DNA from: Azospirillum oryzae
GTDB taxonomy: Bacteria; Pseudomonadota; Alphaproteobacteria; Azospirillales; Azospirillaceae
Direction of reading: 5' to 3'
Assembly: GCF_008364795.1 (NCBI RefSeq)
Contig: NZ_VTTM01000001.1
Location: forward strand, 558,001-622,000
Length of the DNA: 64,000 bases
Shown here piece by piece: positions 17,902 to 28,542 of the stretch. The position numbers and the translations under genes are program-made. The notes beneath the pieces were generated by a model. That model was given only the letters and a program-made list of their open reading frames with translations, was not told the origin of the DNA and searched no databases. The stretch's first letter is position 1. Each line of letters starts with the position of its first letter.

Positions 17902-20055
17902 CTATCTCCCCCCGGTCCAAGGCCGGTCTCCCCTAAGCCCCCGCACGGTTTCCACCTTTATCCCTTCGGCCGTCACCGTCAGCGTATGCGCCCCTTCATG
18001 CCGCAGCGCCCATCGGTCGACGACCACGCCAGCCCGACATCCCCGGGCCACCGCCGCCGTCACCACCGCATCCGCCGCTCCACAATCTTCGTCCAGCGAG
18101 TCCGGCAACCGTGGCAACGCCAGCATCTTCCCCCGTAGCCGGTACAGACACCCGAGAGCATCGCAACTCAGCGACCGCTCACCCTCGCTCCATCCCCCCG
18201 CCACGGGCCAGGGATCCGCTGTCGTCCGCTCCCCGTCGCGTTCCCTCCAGGTCTCGGTCACCCGCCCGCCTCCCTTGCCCGAGGCACTGAGCCGCCCGTC
18301 CGGCAGCCTCACCGCCACCACCGTCCCGTCCCCCGCCACCAGCACGTCCGGCCGTTCCACCAGCATCGGCGAGGCCAACCCCGCCAGGATCGGGAGCATC
18401 CCCAACCAGCGCCACCGCCGCCTCCACACACACAGCCAGAGTCCGCCCGCCACCAGCGCCGCGAATCCCGCCACCGGCATCGCCGGCACCGTCAGCGAGG
18501 CCCAGGGCAACCGACCGAAGAACGCCGCGGTCCAGATCACCGCCCGATCGCCCCAGTTCATGGCGATCAACGCCGGCGCCTCCAGCCCGAAAGGCAGCAG
18601 CGCATAGGCGATCAGGCTCCACGGCATGACCCAGAAGGACGTGATGGGAATCGCGATCAGATTCGACAGCACGCCATAGAAGGCGATCTGCTGAAAATGG
18701 AAGAGCGAGAAGGGCAAGGTCGCCAGTGTCGCCACCACGCTGGTCAGCAGGATCCCGCCGACATAGAACAGCCCGCGCCCAAACCACCCCGCGTCGCGCC
18801 GCCACTCCGCCAGCCTGACACTGCCGCGCTCGAACGCCGCGATCAGCGCCACCACCGCCGCGAACGACATCTGGAAGCTCGGCCCCAGCATCCCCTCCGG
18901 GTCCATGGCGATGGTGACCAGACCGGCGAAGGCGACCAGCCGCATGCTCAGCGGATGACGATCCAGCATGATCGCCCCCATCACCATGCCGGTCATCAGC
19001 ACCGACCGCACTGTCGGCAACGGCGCCCCGACCAGCAGCGTATAGGCGAGCGCCGACACAATCCCGAACAGCGCCGCGATCTTCTTGATCGGCCATCGCA
19101 ACGCGATATAGGGCACCGCCGCCAGCAGCGCCCGCACCACATAGAACAGGATGCCCGCCGCGATGCCGACATGCAGGCCGGAAATCGACAGAAGATGCGC
19201 CAGCCCGCTGTTGCGGAAATCGTCCAGCGTCGCCTCCGGAATGCCGAACTCCTCGCCATTCAGCAGTGCGGTGGTGACGCTCGCCTCCACCGGGTCGCCG
19301 ATCGCCGCCGCAACGCGCTCCGCAATGGCTCCCCGCGCCCGTTCAAAGGCGATGGCGACCGTGCTCCAGCCCGTCACCGGCGGTGCCTCCACCTGCTCTA
19401 CAGCCCCCGTGGCGAAGCCGGTTCCACCCAGCCCCATGAACCAGGCCCGTCGCTGGAAGTCGAAGGCTCCGGGTTCGGCCGGTGCCTGCGGCGGCAACAG
19501 CGTCGCCCGCAACCGAACCACCGATCCCGGCACGGGCGCGGGATTGCGGTCGGACAGGCGGATTCGCAAGGCGGCAGGCGTCTGTTCAGGTGCCAGTCTG
19601 CTGACCGTCGCCTCGCGCAATGTGATCCTCACGGCACCCGGCCGCCGCTCCACCGCCATCACCCGCCCGGTGACGGTGGCGCCAGCGATGCTTCGGGTCA
19701 GGACCGGCGCCGCCATGCGGACCGTATGCGCCTGCGCCACCAGAAATCCGGCCGCCACCATCAGCAGAGCCATCGCCACTCCGGCCAATGCGAACCAGCG
19801 CCGCACCGCCAACAGCAGAACAACCGCTCCGCCGACACCCGCGAGCCCGCCCCACCAGACCGGCTCCTGCCGCAAGCCGAAATACAGCGACACCCCCGCT
19901 CCGAAAGCGACAGGCAGCCACAGAACCCAACGCTCCCCCTCGGCCCCTGCCAATGCCGCGAGTCGCCCGCCCGCGCGCGCCAACAGGCGCCGCCACCGTC
20001 CGCCGAGCGCCGGTGGGCCGTCCGCCGTCTCCTCCGGCCAGCCGGCGGCAGTCAC
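17902..20055 (-). CDS. comEC: ComEC/Rec2-family DNA-uptake membrane protein, without lactamase domain
   Basis: 717 residues from a GTG. An N-terminal DUF4131-like part with several membrane segments and a soluble OB-like region ('[11 protein letters not shown]', '[11 protein letters not shown]') is followed by the competence domain ('[19 protein letters not shown]', '[10 protein letters not shown]', '[11 protein letters not shown]', '[11 protein letters not shown]') with about ten helices. The C-terminal domain begins at '[13 protein letters not shown]' but has no HxHxDH motif, so the metallo-beta-lactamase nuclease domain is degenerate, as in other alphaproteobacterial homologues. Role in transformation is inferred only. 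Convergent with lexA, divergent from gltX. Confidence 0.88.
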   Translation of the reverse strand: MTAAGWPEETADGPPALGGRWRRLLARAGGRLAALAGAEGERWVLWLPVAFGAGVSLYFGLRQEPVWWGGLAGVGGAVVLLLAVRRWFALAGVAMALLMVAAGFLVAQAHTVRMAAPVLTRSIAGATVTGRVMAVERRPGAVRITLREATVSRLAPEQTPAALRIRLSDRNPAPVPGSVVRLRATLLPPQAPAEPGAFDFQRRAWFMGLGGTGFATGAVEQVEAPPVTGWSTVAIAFERARGAIAERVAAAIGDPVEASVTTALLNGEEFGIPEATLDDFRNSGLAHLLSISGLHVGIAAGILFYVVRALLAAVPYIALRWPIKKIAALFGIVSALAYTLLVGAPLPTVRSVLMTGMVMGAIMLDRHPLSMRLVAFAGLVTIAMDPEGMLGPSFQMSFAAVVALIAAFERGSVRLAEWRRDAGWFGRGLFYVGGILLTSVVATLATLPFSLFHFQQIAFYGVLSNLIAIPITSFWVMPWSLIAYALLPFGLEAPALIAMNWGDRAVIWTAAFFGRLPWASLTVPAMPVAGFAALVAGGLWLCVWRRRWRWLGMLPILAGLASPMLVERPDVLVAGDGTVVAVRLPDGRLSASGKGGGRVTETWRERDGERTTADPWPVAGGWSEGERSLSCDALGCLYRLRGKMLALPRLPDSLDEDCGAADAVVTAAVARGCRAGVVVDRWALRHEGAHTLTVTAEGIKVETVRGLRGDRPWTGGR

Positions 20056-20124
20056 CGGCAGCCGCTTCCCGGCCCAGCGATGCCGCCCGCGGGCCCTTCA
20101 GCGACCGTCCATGCATGCATCGCA

Positions 20125-20153
20125 TTGCCTCCAAGCCGGGTGGCTGTGTTAAA
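20125..20153 (+). promoter_or_regulatory. Possible gltX promoter
   Basis: TTGCCT (20125-20130), 17 bases, GTTAAA (20148-20153), about 58 bases before the gltX ATG. The -35 resembles that of gltA (TTGCCA); the -10 is weak. Tentative. Confidence 0.3.
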
Positions 20154-20211
20154 CCACGATGTCGAACCACCGGCGCATCATACCAGCGCCGAACCGGAAA
20201 TTGAGAGACCG

Positions 20212-21618
20212 ATGACCGTCGTCACCCGCTTCGCTCCGTCGCCGACCGGCTTTCTGCACATCGGCGGTGGCCGCACCGCCCTGTTCAACTGGCTGTACGC
20301 CCGCAACACCGGCGGCAAGTTCCTGCTGCGGATCGAAGACACCGACCGGCAACGCTCGACCCAGGCGGCGGTCGACGCCATCCTGGACGGGCTGCAGTGG
20401 CTGGGCCTGGATTGGGACGGCGATGCGGTCAGCCAGTTCGAGCGCAAGGACCGCCATGCCGAGGTGGCGCACCAGATGCTGGCTGCCGGCAAGGCCTATC
20501 GCTGCTATTGCAGCCCGGCTGAACTGGAGGAGATGCGCGCCGCCCAGAAGGCGGCCGGGCAGCCGATGCGTTATGATGGCCGCTGGCGCGACCGGCCTGA
20601 GTCCGATGCCCCTCCGGGCGTGGCGCCGGTGATCCGGCTGAAGGCGCCGCAGGAGGGCGAGACCGTCCTGAACGACCTCGTCCAGGGCGAGGTGACGGTG
20701 CAGAACGCCCAGTTGGACGACCTGATCCTGCTGCGCGCCGACGGCACGCCGACCTATCTGCTGGCTGTGGTGGTCGATGATCACGACATGAACGTCACCC
20801 ATGTGATCCGTGGCGACGACCATCTGACCAACACCTTCCGTCAGATCCAGATCTTCAACGCCATGGGCTGGGACCTGCCGCGCTTCGGCCATATCCCGCT
20901 GATCCATGGCCCCGACGGCGCCAAGCTGTCCAAGCGCCACGGTGCGTTGGGCGTCGACGCCTACCGCGACATGGGCTATCTGCCGGAGGCGGTCCGCAAC
21001 TATCTCCTGCGGCTCGGCTGGTCGCATGGCGACGACGAGATCATCTCGACCGAACAGGCCATCGAGTGGTTCAACCTGGAGAGCATCGGCCGCTCGCCGT
21101 CGCGCTTCGATTTCGCCAAGCTCGAGAATCTGAATGCCCATTACATGCGGCTTGCCGACGATTCCCGACTGGTTGGCCTGGTCGCCCCGCGCTTGGAAGC
21201 GGAGCTCGGCCGCGGCCTGGGCGACGCCGAACGCGACCTTCTGACGCGGGCGATGAACGGCCTGAAGCAGCGCGCCCGCACCGTGGTCGATCTGGCGCAG
21301 AGCGCACGCTTCTATGTCGCGCCGCAGCCGCTCAGCTATGACGAAAAAGCATCGGCGCTTTTGGACGAAAAGGGCCGCAATCTGTTGAAAGAACTGGCGG
21401 CGGCCTTCGCCCAAGAGCCGGAATTCACCGCCGCAGCGCTGGAATCGCAGGTGCGCGCCTTCGCCGAGGCACGGGGCGAAAAGCTGGGCAAGGTGGCGCA
21501 GCCGTTGCGCGCCGCGCTGACCGGGTCGACGGTGTCGCCGCCGATCTTCGAAGTGGCCGAACTGCTGGGCCGCGAAGCGACGCTTTCTCGCATTCGCGAT
21601 GCAGCGGGTGCAGCATAA
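20212..21618 (+). CDS. gltX: Glutamyl-tRNA synthetase
   Basis: 468 residues. Class I synthetase charging tRNA-Glu. The HIGH motif appears as HIGGG in '[13 protein letters not shown]' near residue 17, and the KMSKS loop as KLSKR in '[10 protein letters not shown]'. The C-terminal anticodon-binding helices are complete. The frame is open for 1.5 kb upstream but that stretch is antisense to comEC; homology begins at ATG 20212, preceded by GAGAGACC. Alphaproteobacteria often carry two GltX forms; which one this is cannot be decided here. Confidence 0.95.
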   Translation: MTVVTRFAPSPTGFLHIGGGRTALFNWLYARNTGGKFLLRIEDTDRQRSTQAAVDAILDGLQWLGLDWDGDAVSQFERKDRHAEVAHQMLAAGKAYRCYCSPAELEEMRAAQKAAGQPMRYDGRWRDRPESDAPPGVAPVIRLKAPQEGETVLNDLVQGEVTVQNAQLDDLILLRADGTPTYLLAVVVDDHDMNVTHVIRGDDHLTNTFRQIQIFNAMGWDLPRFGHIPLIHGPDGAKLSKRHGALGVDAYRDMGYLPEAVRNYLLRLGWSHGDDEIISTEQAIEWFNLESIGRSPSRFDFAKLENLNAHYMRLADDSRLVGLVAPRLEAELGRGLGDAERDLLTRAMNGLKQRARTVVDLAQSARFYVAPQPLSYDEKASALLDEKGRNLLKELAAAFAQEPEFTAAALESQVRAFAEARGEKLGKVAQPLRAALTGSTVSPPIFEVAELLGREATLSRIRDAAGAA

Positions 21619-21634
21619 TGGTCACTTCCGTGCG

Positions 21635-21663
21635 TTGCCATCGGGCAGCCTTGGAACTATGCT
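21635..21663 (+). promoter_or_regulatory. Probable sigma-70 promoter of gltA
   Basis: TTGCCA (21635-21640), a 17-base spacer and TATGCT (21658-21663) lie in the gltX-gltA gap. Transcription would start near 21670, giving a leader of about 50 bases that contains the ribosome binding site AAGGAC. Confidence 0.55.
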
Positions 21664-21718
21664 GCGCCGACGAAAAAAGGGCGCCAAGCCCGACCCTCAA
21701 CGATAAGGACGTGCCGAG

Positions 21719-23032
21719 ATGACCCAGACTGAGGACGGCAAGGACACCGTAACCCTCATCGACAATAAGACGGGCAAGCAGGTCACGATGCCGATCATGC
21801 ACGGCAGCGTCGGGCCGAGCGTGATCGACATCCGCAAGCTCTACGCCGCGACCGGCTATTTCACCTACGATCCGGGCTTTACCTCCACGGGCAGCTGCGA
21901 ATCGGGCATCACCTACATCGACGGCGACGAGGGTGTGCTGCTGCACCGCGGCTACGCCATCGATGAACTGGCCGAGCATTCGACCTTCCCGGAAGTCTGC
22001 TTCCTTCTGCTCAACAACCATCTGCCCACCGCGGCCGAGCGCACGGAGTTCGAGAACATCCTGCGCCGCCACTCGATGGTGCACGAGCAGCTGACCAAGT
22101 TCTACAGCGGCTTCCGCCGTGACGCCCACCCGATGGCGATCATGTGCGGTGTCGTCGGCGCCCTGTCGGCCTTCTACCACGACTCGCTGGACATCAACGA
22201 TCCGCAGGCGCGCAAGATCGCCGCGCACCGCCTGATCGCCAAGATGCCGACGATCGCGGCCATGGCCTACAAGTATTCGACCGGCCAGCCCTTCATGTAT
22301 CCGCGCAACGACCTGTCGTATGCGGAGAACTTCCTCTACATGACCTTCGGAACGCCCTGCGAGCCGTTCAAGGTCAACCCGATCCTGTCCAAGGCGATGG
22401 ACAAGATCTTCATCCTGCATGCCGACCACGAACAGAACGCCTCGACCTCGACCGTCCGTCTGGCCGGTTCGTCGGGCGCCAACCCGTTCGCCTGCATCGC
22501 CGCCGGCATCGCTTCGCTGTGGGGTCCGGCCCATGGCGGCGCGAACGAGGCCGTGCTGAAGATGCTGGAGGAGATCGGCTCGGTGGATCGCATCCCCGAG
22601 TTCGTCCGCCGCGCCAAGGACAAGAACGACAACTTCCGCCTGATGGGCTTCGGCCACCGGGTCTACAAGAACTACGACCCGCGCGCCCAGGTCATGCGCC
22701 AGACCTGCCACGAGGTTCTGGGCGAGCTCGGCATCAAGGACGAGCCGCTCCTGGACATCGCGATGGAGCTGGAGAAGATCGCCCTGTCGGACGAGTACTT
22801 CATCGAGAAGAAGCTCTATCCGAACGTCGACTTCTACTCGGGCATCATCCTGAAGGCGATGGGCTTCCCAACCAGCATGTTCACCGTGCTGTTCGCGCTG
22901 GCCCGCACCGTCGGCTGGATCAGCCAGTGGAAGGAGATGATCGAGGACCCGGTGCAGAAGATCGGCCGTCCGCGTCAGCTCTACACCGGCGACACCAAGC
23001 GGCCGTTCGTGCCGCTGGCCGAGCGTGGCTAA
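21719..23032 (+). CDS. gltA: Citrate synthase
   Basis: 437 residues, the long hexameric, NADH-sensitive type of Gram-negative bacteria. Condenses acetyl-CoA and oxaloacetate at entry to the TCA cycle. Catalytic regions: '[16 protein letters not shown]', '[12 protein letters not shown]' (active-site His) and '[13 protein letters not shown]' (active-site His and binding Arg). The N-terminal beta domain ('[20 protein letters not shown]') is intact. It has its own promoter downstream of gltX. Confidence 0.97.
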   Translation: MTQTEDGKDTVTLIDNKTGKQVTMPIMHGSVGPSVIDIRKLYAATGYFTYDPGFTSTGSCESGITYIDGDEGVLLHRGYAIDELAEHSTFPEVCFLLLNNHLPTAAERTEFENILRRHSMVHEQLTKFYSGFRRDAHPMAIMCGVVGALSAFYHDSLDINDPQARKIAAHRLIAKMPTIAAMAYKYSTGQPFMYPRNDLSYAENFLYMTFGTPCEPFKVNPILSKAMDKIFILHADHEQNASTSTVRLAGSSGANPFACIAAGIASLWGPAHGGANEAVLKMLEEIGSVDRIPEFVRRAKDKNDNFRLMGFGHRVYKNYDPRAQVMRQTCHEVLGELGIKDEPLLDIAMELEKIALSDEYFIEKKLYPNVDFYSGIILKAMGFPTSMFTVLFALARTVGWISQWKEMIEDPVQKIGRPRQLYTGDTKRPFVPLAERG

Positions 23033-23048
23033 CCGGCCCACAGCCCAC

Positions 23049-23228
23049 ATGGGAATGGGCGGCTCCAACGGAGCCGCCCAAGACCCGACTGCGTACATCG
23101 TTCCGGCCCGGCGGGTGCGTCTGCGCCCGCCGGCCAACGACAACAGGGCGCCGCTCGGCTGGCGCGTCCGCCGGCTGATCGTTTACCTGTTGATCCTGGC
23201 ACTGATCGCCGGGATCGTCTTCATCTGA
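23049..23228 (+). CDS. Small single-pass membrane protein, unknown
   Basis: 59 residues from ATG 23049; a GTG at 23025, inside the gltA 3' end, would add 8 residues. A polar, basic N-terminal part ('VRLRPPANDNRAPLGWRVRR') precedes one C-terminal membrane helix ('LIVYLLILALIAGIVFI'). The 'ANDN' plus basic-residue pattern recurs in short proteins of alphaproteobacteria. No ribosome binding site is convincing. Reality as a gene is likely but not certain; function unknown. Confidence 0.5.
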   Translation: MGMGGSNGAAQDPTAYIVPARRVRLRPPANDNRAPLGWRVRRLIVYLLILALIAGIVFI

Positions 23229-23237
23229 GGCGACGCC

Positions 23238-23636
23238 TCAGGTCTCGCACTCCAGTGCGAAACCTTCGTCGATCCAACCCGTGATGCCGCCGATCATGAG
23301 TTTGACCGGCCGCCCGATCCTCGCGAGCCGCAAGGCGGCGCGATCGGCACCGTTGCAATGGGGTCCGGCGCAATAGACCACGAACAGCGTGCCGTCCGGC
23401 CAATCCACCATCCGCCGCTCGGTGATCTTGCCATGCGGCAGGTTCAGCGCTCCGGGCAGATGCCCCCGCGCGAACGCTGCGGGGCCGCGCACATCGAGCA
23501 GGATGAAGTCCTGGGCTCCCGATTTCAGCGTCTCATGAACGTCCCAGCAATCAGTCTCCAGCGATAGCCGCTTCGTAAAATGAGCCGCCGCCAACTCGGA
23601 CGGCGCAGCAGGATTTTCGGTGACGAGACTGGGCAT
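23238..23636 (-). CDS. Single-domain rhodanese-like protein
   Basis: 132 residues. One rhodanese domain: 'FILLDVRGPAAFARGHLPGALNLPHGKI' and active loop 'VVYCAGPHCNGADRAA' with the catalytic Cys in CAGPHC. The N-terminal 20 or so residues are not part of the domain. Divergent from the GlxA/FtrA-like regulator gene with 100 bases between them, a pairing suggesting that the regulator controls it (inference). Confidence 0.86.
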   Translation of the reverse strand: MPSLVTENPAAPSELAAAHFTKRLSLETDCWDVHETLKSGAQDFILLDVRGPAAFARGHLPGALNLPHGKITERRMVDWPDGTLFVVYCAGPHCNGADRAALRLARIGRPVKLMIGGITGWIDEGFALECET

Positions 23637-23736
23637 GGGATCCTCGTTGCTGGGGTCTGGTTGGAAGTGACGACCACATCATTCCAATCGCTCCTTCGAC
23701 TGGAAAGTGGCGTAACTGCCAGCTATCGTGCAGATC

Positions 23737-24765
23737 ATGCCAAACGCCACGCCCCCGCTTGTCGTAGCCCTCGCCTATGACGGCCTCTGCACCTTCGAAT
23801 TCGGCGTCGCCGTCGAGGTGTTCGGCCTGTCGCGCCCGGAACTCGGGCCGGATTGGTACCGTTTCGCGGTCGCCGCACTCGATGCCGGACCGCTGCGCGC
23901 GGTGGGCGGCATCCGCGTGGAGGCCGATGGCGGGCTCGACCTGCTCGACCAGGCCGACATCATCATCATTCCCGGATGGCGCGGCGCACGGGAACCGGTG
24001 CCGGGCGACCTGATCGCCGCGCTGTGCCGGGCCGACAAACGCGGTACGCGCATCCTGTCGATCTGCTCCGGCGCCTTCGTTCTTGCCGCCGCCGGGCTTC
24101 TGAACGGACGCCGGGCGACCACGCACTGGCGATATGCCGCGACGCTCGGTGAACTCTACCCCGATATCCGGGTGATGCCCGACGTGCTGTATGTGGACGA
24201 AGGCAACATCCTGACTTCGGCCGGCAGTGCAGCCGGCATCGACCTCTGTCTGCATCTGGTCCGCCGCGATTTCGGACCAGAGGCGGCAAACAGCGTGGCC
24301 CGCCGTCTGGTCGTCCAACCCCACCGCGAGGGCGGACAGGCCCAATTCATCGAAACGCCGGTGCCGACCGCCCGCGAAGGAGCCCGATTGGCACCCTTGC
24401 TCGATCATTTGCGGGAGAGGCTGTCGGAAGAACACAGCCTGTCCGGCATGGCATCGCGGGCGGGGATGAGTCTCCGTACGTTCCTGCGCCGGTTCCAGTC
24501 CCTGACCGGCACCACGCCCGGCGACTGGCTGCTGACCGAGCGGCTGAGCCGTGCCCGTGACCTCCTGGAAACGAGCAGCCTGCCGGTGGAGGAGGTGGCG
24601 ACCCTGACCGGCTTCGGCTCCGCCGCCACCCTCCGTCACCATTTCCGCCGCAGGCTGGGGCTCAGCCCGGCCAATTACCGCGAACGCTTCCGCCATATGG
24701 CCGGGCCTGCGCCAATGAAAAAGGGCGCGGTCATCACCGACCGCGCCCCTCCTCACGACCTTTGA
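23737..24765 (+). CDS. ftrA: GlxA/FtrA-like AraC-family regulator with DJ-1/PfpI domain
   Basis: 342 residues. An N-terminal DJ-1/PfpI domain (about 8-170, 'LSICSGAFVLAAAGLL' with the nucleophile-elbow Cys) is followed by an AraC-type double helix-turn-helix (about 225-325, 'LSGMASRAGMSLRTFLRRF', 'VEEVATLTGFGSAATLRHHF'). Such proteins act as transcription activators in amine, amide and related metabolism; the ligand here is unknown. ATG 23737 is preferred over GTG 23728. FtrA assignment rests on overall pattern and the adjacent rhodanese gene. The 3' end carries the opposing gloA terminator. Confidence 0.8.
   Translation: MPNATPPLVVALAYDGLCTFEFGVAVEVFGLSRPELGPDWYRFAVAALDAGPLRAVGGIRVEADGGLDLLDQADIIIIPGWRGAREPVPGDLIAALCRADKRGTRILSICSGAFVLAAAGLLNGRRATTHWRYAATLGELYPDIRVMPDVLYVDEGNILTSAGSAAGIDLCLHLVRRDFGPEAANSVARRLVVQPHREGGQAQFIETPVPTAREGARLAPLLDHLRERLSEEHSLSGMASRAGMSLRTFLRRFQSLTGTTPGDWLLTERLSRARDLLETSSLPVEEVATLTGFGSAATLRHHFRRRLGLSPANYRERFRHMAGPAPMKKGAVITDRAPPHDL
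24718..24748 (-). terminator. Intrinsic terminator of the lpx-gloA run, inside the 3' end of the opposing gene
   Basis: GGGCGCGGTC (24723-24732) and GACCGCGCCC (24739-24748) form a perfect 10-bp stem with a 6-base loop. On the minus strand the stem is followed directly by TTTTT (24722-24718). It lies about 30 bases beyond the gloA stop and within the last codons of the convergent ftrA-like gene. Confidence 0.8.
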
Positions 24766-24777
24766 CCGAAGGGCCGC

Positions 24778-25173
24778 TCACTTCCTCTCGATCAACTCCA
24801 CCTTGTATCCGTCGGGGTCTTCGATGAAGGCGATCACCGTGGTGCCATGCTTCATCGGGCCCGGCGGACGCGGAATCTTGACACCTTCGGCCGCCAGCTT
24901 TTCGCAGGTGGCGTAGATGTCCGGAACGCCGAGCGCGATATGACCATAGGCGGTACCGATCTCGTACGGCTCCTTCTGATCCCAGTTATGGGTCAATTCC
25001 AGAACGGCGGTATCGGACTCCTCGCCATAACCGACGAAGGCGAGGGTGAAGCGGCCACCCTCATAGTCGTTGCGGCGCAGCAGCTTCATGCCGAGCAGCC
25101 GCGTGTAGAAGTCCAGCGACTTCTCCAGGTCCAGCACGCGCAGCATCGTGTGCAGCAGACGAAATTCACTCAT
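24778..25173 (-). CDS. gloA: Lactoylglutathione lyase (glyoxalase I)
   Basis: 131 residues. Isomerises the methylglyoxal-glutathione hemithioacetal to S-lactoylglutathione. Two glyoxalase half-domains with metal ligands visible: His8 ('LLHTMLRV'), Glu in 'VLELTHNW', His in 'GHIALGV' and Glu in 'YKVELIE'. Other signatures are '[16 protein letters not shown]' and '[11 protein letters not shown]'. It ends the lpxA-lpxI-lpxB run, 17 bases after lpxB, and is followed by a strong terminator. Confidence 0.95.
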   Translation of the reverse strand: MSEFRLLHTMLRVLDLEKSLDFYTRLLGMKLLRRNDYEGGRFTLAFVGYGEESDTAVLELTHNWDQKEPYEIGTAYGHIALGVPDIYATCEKLAAEGVKIPRPPGPMKHGTTVIAFIEDPDGYKVELIERK

Positions 25174-25190
25174 GGTCTCTGTTCTCCCAT

Positions 25191-26402
25191 TCAGGGTTTG
25201 CCCTCTTGGGGCCCATTCAATCGTCGCTCCGCAATGACGTCCAGAACCGCACGGGCAGCCCGTTCGCTGGGGGGAGTGTCGCCTTGCCCCAGCCAGCGGG
25301 CCACCTCGGCAACGCCATCGATCTGCGCCTGACGTGCCGCCGGATCGTCCAGCAGGCGACCCAATTCCATGGCCAGTCTATCCGGACGGCAATCCTGCTG
25401 CAGCAGTTCGGGAACCAGCATCCGATCAAGCATCAGGTTGACGAGGTTGACGTATTTCACCCGGATCAACCGACGATAGAGCGCAACCGTGACGGGGTTG
25501 AGCCGATAGGCGATGACCGTTGGCAGCCGCGCGAGAGCCAACTCCAGAGAAACGGTGCCGGACGCGGCGAGTGCCGCTTCCGCCGCGGCAAAGGCATCGT
25601 ATTTTTCAGTGTCGCCTTCCACCAGCACGGTTCGGACCGGCCAGTCGGCGATCGCCGCCGCCACCCGGTCGCGTACCGTGGCCACTGTCGGCACCACCGC
25701 CATCAAATTCGGGTGGGAGGGGAGTAACCGCTCCATCGTTGCACGGAAATCCGGCAGCAAGCGCGACACTTCGCCTTTGCGGCTGCCTGGAAGAACGGCG
25801 ACCACGCGGTCTGCCGGTCCGATCCCATGACGATTGCGGAAGCCGACACCGTCGCCCTTCCCCGCTCCGCCCTCGACCACCGAATGGCCGACGAACGTGC
25901 AGGCCAGCCCTTCCCTTTCAAAATAGGGCGGCTCGAAGGGAAGCACGGCAAGCAGATGATCGTAGATGGCGGCATATTTCGCCGCACGCTTCGGCTTCCA
26001 GGCCCATACCGTCGGTGCGACGTAATGGATCAATAGGATGGAGGGCGCCGCCACACGCACCTTCTTCGCCACGCGCACGGTAAAGCCGGGCGAATCGATG
26101 CCGATCACGGCGTCGGGATGGACACGCATGACTTCTGCGACGGTCTGGTCGATACGACGGATCAGGTTCGGCAGGTGCGGCAGCAGTTCGAAGATGCCGA
26201 ACAGGGTCAGTTCCGCCATGGGAAAGAGGCTGACCAGCCCCTCCGCCATCATCTTCTCTCCGCCGATGCCGACGAACCTCACCTTTCCGCCGGTCAGCCG
26301 CCTGGCCGCAGACATCAGCCGGGCGCCCAGCGCGTCGCCGGACGGCTCGCCGGCAATCAGGAACAGCGTCGGACCGCCGTCGGCCGCAAGCGGGCCGCTC
26401 AT
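25191..26402 (-). CDS. lpxB: Lipid A disaccharide synthase
   Basis: 403 residues, GT19 family. Condenses lipid X with UDP-2,3-diacylglucosamine to the tetraacyl disaccharide at the inner membrane. Signatures: '[16 protein letters not shown]', '[12 protein letters not shown]', '[13 protein letters not shown]', '[14 protein letters not shown]', '[14 protein letters not shown]' and 'SGTVSLELA'. Its ATG overlaps the lpxI stop by 4 bases, matching consecutive pathway steps. Confidence 0.96.
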   Translation of the reverse strand: MSGPLAADGGPTLFLIAGEPSGDALGARLMSAARRLTGGKVRFVGIGGEKMMAEGLVSLFPMAELTLFGIFELLPHLPNLIRRIDQTVAEVMRVHPDAVIGIDSPGFTVRVAKKVRVAAPSILLIHYVAPTVWAWKPKRAAKYAAIYDHLLAVLPFEPPYFEREGLACTFVGHSVVEGGAGKGDGVGFRNRHGIGPADRVVAVLPGSRKGEVSRLLPDFRATMERLLPSHPNLMAVVPTVATVRDRVAAAIADWPVRTVLVEGDTEKYDAFAAAEAALAASGTVSLELALARLPTVIAYRLNPVTVALYRRLIRVKYVNLVNLMLDRMLVPELLQQDCRPDRLAMELGRLLDDPAARQAQIDGVAEVARWLGQGDTPPSERAARAVLDVIAERRLNGPQEGKP

Positions 26403-27256
26403 TGCGGAATCTCGATACCGACAACGAACAGGCCGAGGCGATCCGCAGCCTCCGCCACCGCAGTGCGGTCCACCAGCAGGCTGCCGCCCGCCTCGATCGC
26501 GATCCCTCGCAGACCGGCAGCCGCGGCCTTTTCCACCGTGGTGACACCCATCGTGGGAAGGTCGATGCGGCGATCCTGCTTCGGCTTCTTGACCTTGACC
26601 AGAACACCACCGGTTCCCGGACGCGCCAATGCGGCACAGCGGGCGAGCATGGCGTCGGTTCCCTCGATTGCCTCGACCGCCAGAACGATTCCCTGCTGAA
26701 CCACCGCACCCTGCCCGACGTCCAGCGCGCCCAGTGCGCGGGCGACTTCGACCGCACGGGCGATGTCCCGCTCCGCGTCCGCGTCGGGCGCGAGACGGCC
26801 GACCGGTCCGGCAACGGTCAGCAGTTCCTTCAACAGGTCATGCAATCCGACCACACGGAACCCGTCATCCTCGACTTCGCGCACAACGGCGCGCAGCAAA
26901 CCGTCATCGCCGAGCGCACGGGTGCCGACGCGGGCAAGGAAACGTGCGGTGCGCCAATCCGGCATCAATTCGGTGAATGAGGGACGCTTTACCGGCCCGG
27001 CGAGAACGACCTCCCCCACGCCCTCCTCGTGCAGACGCCGCAGGATCGTGCCGGCGGCACCGAAGCGGCTCCAGACATGGGGCACTCCCGCAACCGTCTC
27101 GGGATCGGTGTGTCCATCGAAGGCAACGATGAACACCTCACGCCCCTGCCCGCGCACCGCGTTGGCGATGCGGGCCGGAAGCGTACCGCCGCCGGCCAGA
27201 ATCGCCAGCTTCGGACCCGCTGGCGGCGATCCGGCGCCTTTTGTGGTATCGGCCAT
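26399..27256 (-). CDS. lpxI: UDP-2,3-diacylglucosamine diphosphatase, LpxI type
   Basis: 285 residues (formerly DUF1009). Hydrolyses UDP-2,3-diacylglucosamine to lipid X, replacing LpxH in many alphaproteobacteria. Signatures: 'LAILAGGGTLPARIANA', 'GEVVLAGPVKRPSFTELMPD', 'GDDGLLRAVVREVEDDGF', 'DVGQGAVVQQGIVLAVEAIEGTD' in part, and 'DLPTMGVTTVEKAA'. Placed exactly between lpxA and lpxB. Confidence 0.94.
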   Translation of the reverse strand: MADTTKGAGSPPAGPKLAILAGGGTLPARIANAVRGQGREVFIVAFDGHTDPETVAGVPHVWSRFGAAGTILRRLHEEGVGEVVLAGPVKRPSFTELMPDWRTARFLARVGTRALGDDGLLRAVVREVEDDGFRVVGLHDLLKELLTVAGPVGRLAPDADAERDIARAVEVARALGALDVGQGAVVQQGIVLAVEAIEGTDAMLARCAALARPGTGGVLVKVKKPKQDRRIDLPTMGVTTVEKAAAAGLRGIAIEAGGSLLVDRTAVAEAADRLGLFVVGIEIPQ

Positions 27257-27268
27257 CGGCCGGTCGCC

Positions 27269-28063
27269 TCAGCTCTCGCGCGGCTGGCAGAGAGACCGGG
27301 CTTCCTTGGCCCGGATGAAGGAGAGAACGTCCGAAATCAGCGCACGCCCGCCAAAATCGCGACCGACCTCATCCACCCGCTCGGCGAAGGTCCCCTCCGG
27401 ACCAAACAGCATGCGATAGGCGGCACGCAGCGCGTGGATGTCGTCCTTCTTGAAGCCGCGGCGCTCCAGGCCGACCAGATTCAGGCCAGCCAGGCGGGCG
27501 CGGTCCCCCATGACCAGGCCGAAGGGAATCACGTCGTTCTCGACGCCGGACATGCCGCCGATCATGGCGTGGGAGCCGATGCGCACGAACTGGCGCACCG
27601 CCGACAGTCCGCCGATGATGACATAGTCACCCAGCGTGACATGACCGCCCAGAGTGGCGTTGTTGGCCATGATAACATGGTCGCCGACGATGCAGTCGTG
27701 GGCCACGTGCGAGCCCATCATGAACAACCCGTCGTCACCGACGCGGGTGATCATGCCGCCGCCTTCGGTGCCCGGGTTCATCGTAACATGTTCGCGGATC
27801 TGGTTACGGGCGCCGATGACGAGTTCCGACGGTTCGCCATGGAACTTCAGATCCTGCGGCCGGTGCCCGATGGACGCGAAGGGATAGATGACGGTTTCGG
27901 CGCCGATGCTAGTGCGCCCGTCGACAGCAACATGCGAAACCAGCCGAACGCCGTCGCCCAGCGTCACGTCGGGACCGACGACGCAGAAGGGGCCGATGTT
28001 GACCTCCTCCCCCAGCTTGGCCGCGGGATCGACGATGGCGGACGGATGGATGGTCACGGTCAT
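27269..28063 (-). CDS. lpxA: UDP-N-acetylglucosamine O-acyltransferase
   Basis: 264 residues. First step of lipid A synthesis, transferring a 3-hydroxyacyl chain from ACP. A left-handed parallel beta-helix of hexapeptide repeats (about 1-190) contains the catalytic histidine in '[13 protein letters not shown]', followed by a C-terminal helical domain ('[20 protein letters not shown]'). Start overlaps the fabZ stop by 4 bases (ATGA). Confidence 0.96.
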   Translation of the reverse strand: MTVTIHPSAIVDPAAKLGEEVNIGPFCVVGPDVTLGDGVRLVSHVAVDGRTSIGAETVIYPFASIGHRPQDLKFHGEPSELVIGARNQIREHVTMNPGTEGGGMITRVGDDGLFMMGSHVAHDCIVGDHVIMANNATLGGHVTLGDYVIIGGLSAVRQFVRIGSHAMIGGMSGVENDVIPFGLVMGDRARLAGLNLVGLERRGFKKDDIHALRAAYRMLFGPEGTFAERVDEVGRDFGGRALISDVLSFIRAKEARSLCQPRES

Positions 28064-28542
28064 TTTTCGTCCAGGATCATGGCGGAATAGACGGCTTCAG
28101 CGACGAGGACGCCGTTGACCTTGGCCTCGCCCTTGAACTTCCACACGTTGGCGCGCTGACGCTGCTTGGTGACGTGGATGTGGATGGTGTCGCCAGGGGT
28201 GACGGGGCGGCGGAAGCGCGCCTCGTCGACGGTCATGAAATAGACCAGCTTGCCTTCCGCGTCGGGACCCAGGGTCGCCACGACCAGCACGGCGGAGGTC
28301 TGGGCCATCGCCTCGATGATCAGCACGCCGGGCATGACCGGGCGCGACGGGAAGTGGCCCTGGAAGAAAGGCTCGTTGATCGTGACGTTCTTCACGCCGG
28401 TAGCGCCTTCGCCCAGCGTCACATCGATCACCCGGTCGATCATCAGGATCGGGTAGCGATGCGGGATCATCTTCATGATCCGCATGATGTCGATGTCGTC
28501 GATCTTATTGCTTTGCGCGTTGTTGTCCGCCGTCACGTCCAT
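28060..28542 (-). CDS. fabZ: 3-hydroxyacyl-ACP dehydratase FabZ
   Basis: 160 residues. Dehydrates 3-hydroxyacyl-ACP in fatty acid elongation, competing with LpxA for substrate. Hotdog fold with '[14 protein letters not shown]', the catalytic His in '[17 protein letters not shown]' and Glu in 'IEAMAQT'. The first 18 residues are a family-typical polar extension. It begins a tight fabZ-lpxA-lpxI-lpxB block; the gap to skp upstream lacks the expected lpxD. Confidence 0.96.
   Translation of the reverse strand: MDVTADNNAQSNKIDDIDIMRIMKMIPHRYPILMIDRVIDVTLGEGATGVKNVTINEPFFQGHFPSRPVMPGVLIIEAMAQTSAVLVVATLGPDAEGKLVYFMTVDEARFRRPVTPGDTIHIHVTKQRQRANVWKFKGEAKVNGVLVAEAVYSAMILDEK

Noticed and set aside
18697..20211. 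A 505-codon N-terminal extension in frame with gltX.
   Set aside because: The extension is antisense to comEC and is Arg/Pro/His-rich nonsense; GltX homology begins exactly at ATG 20212.
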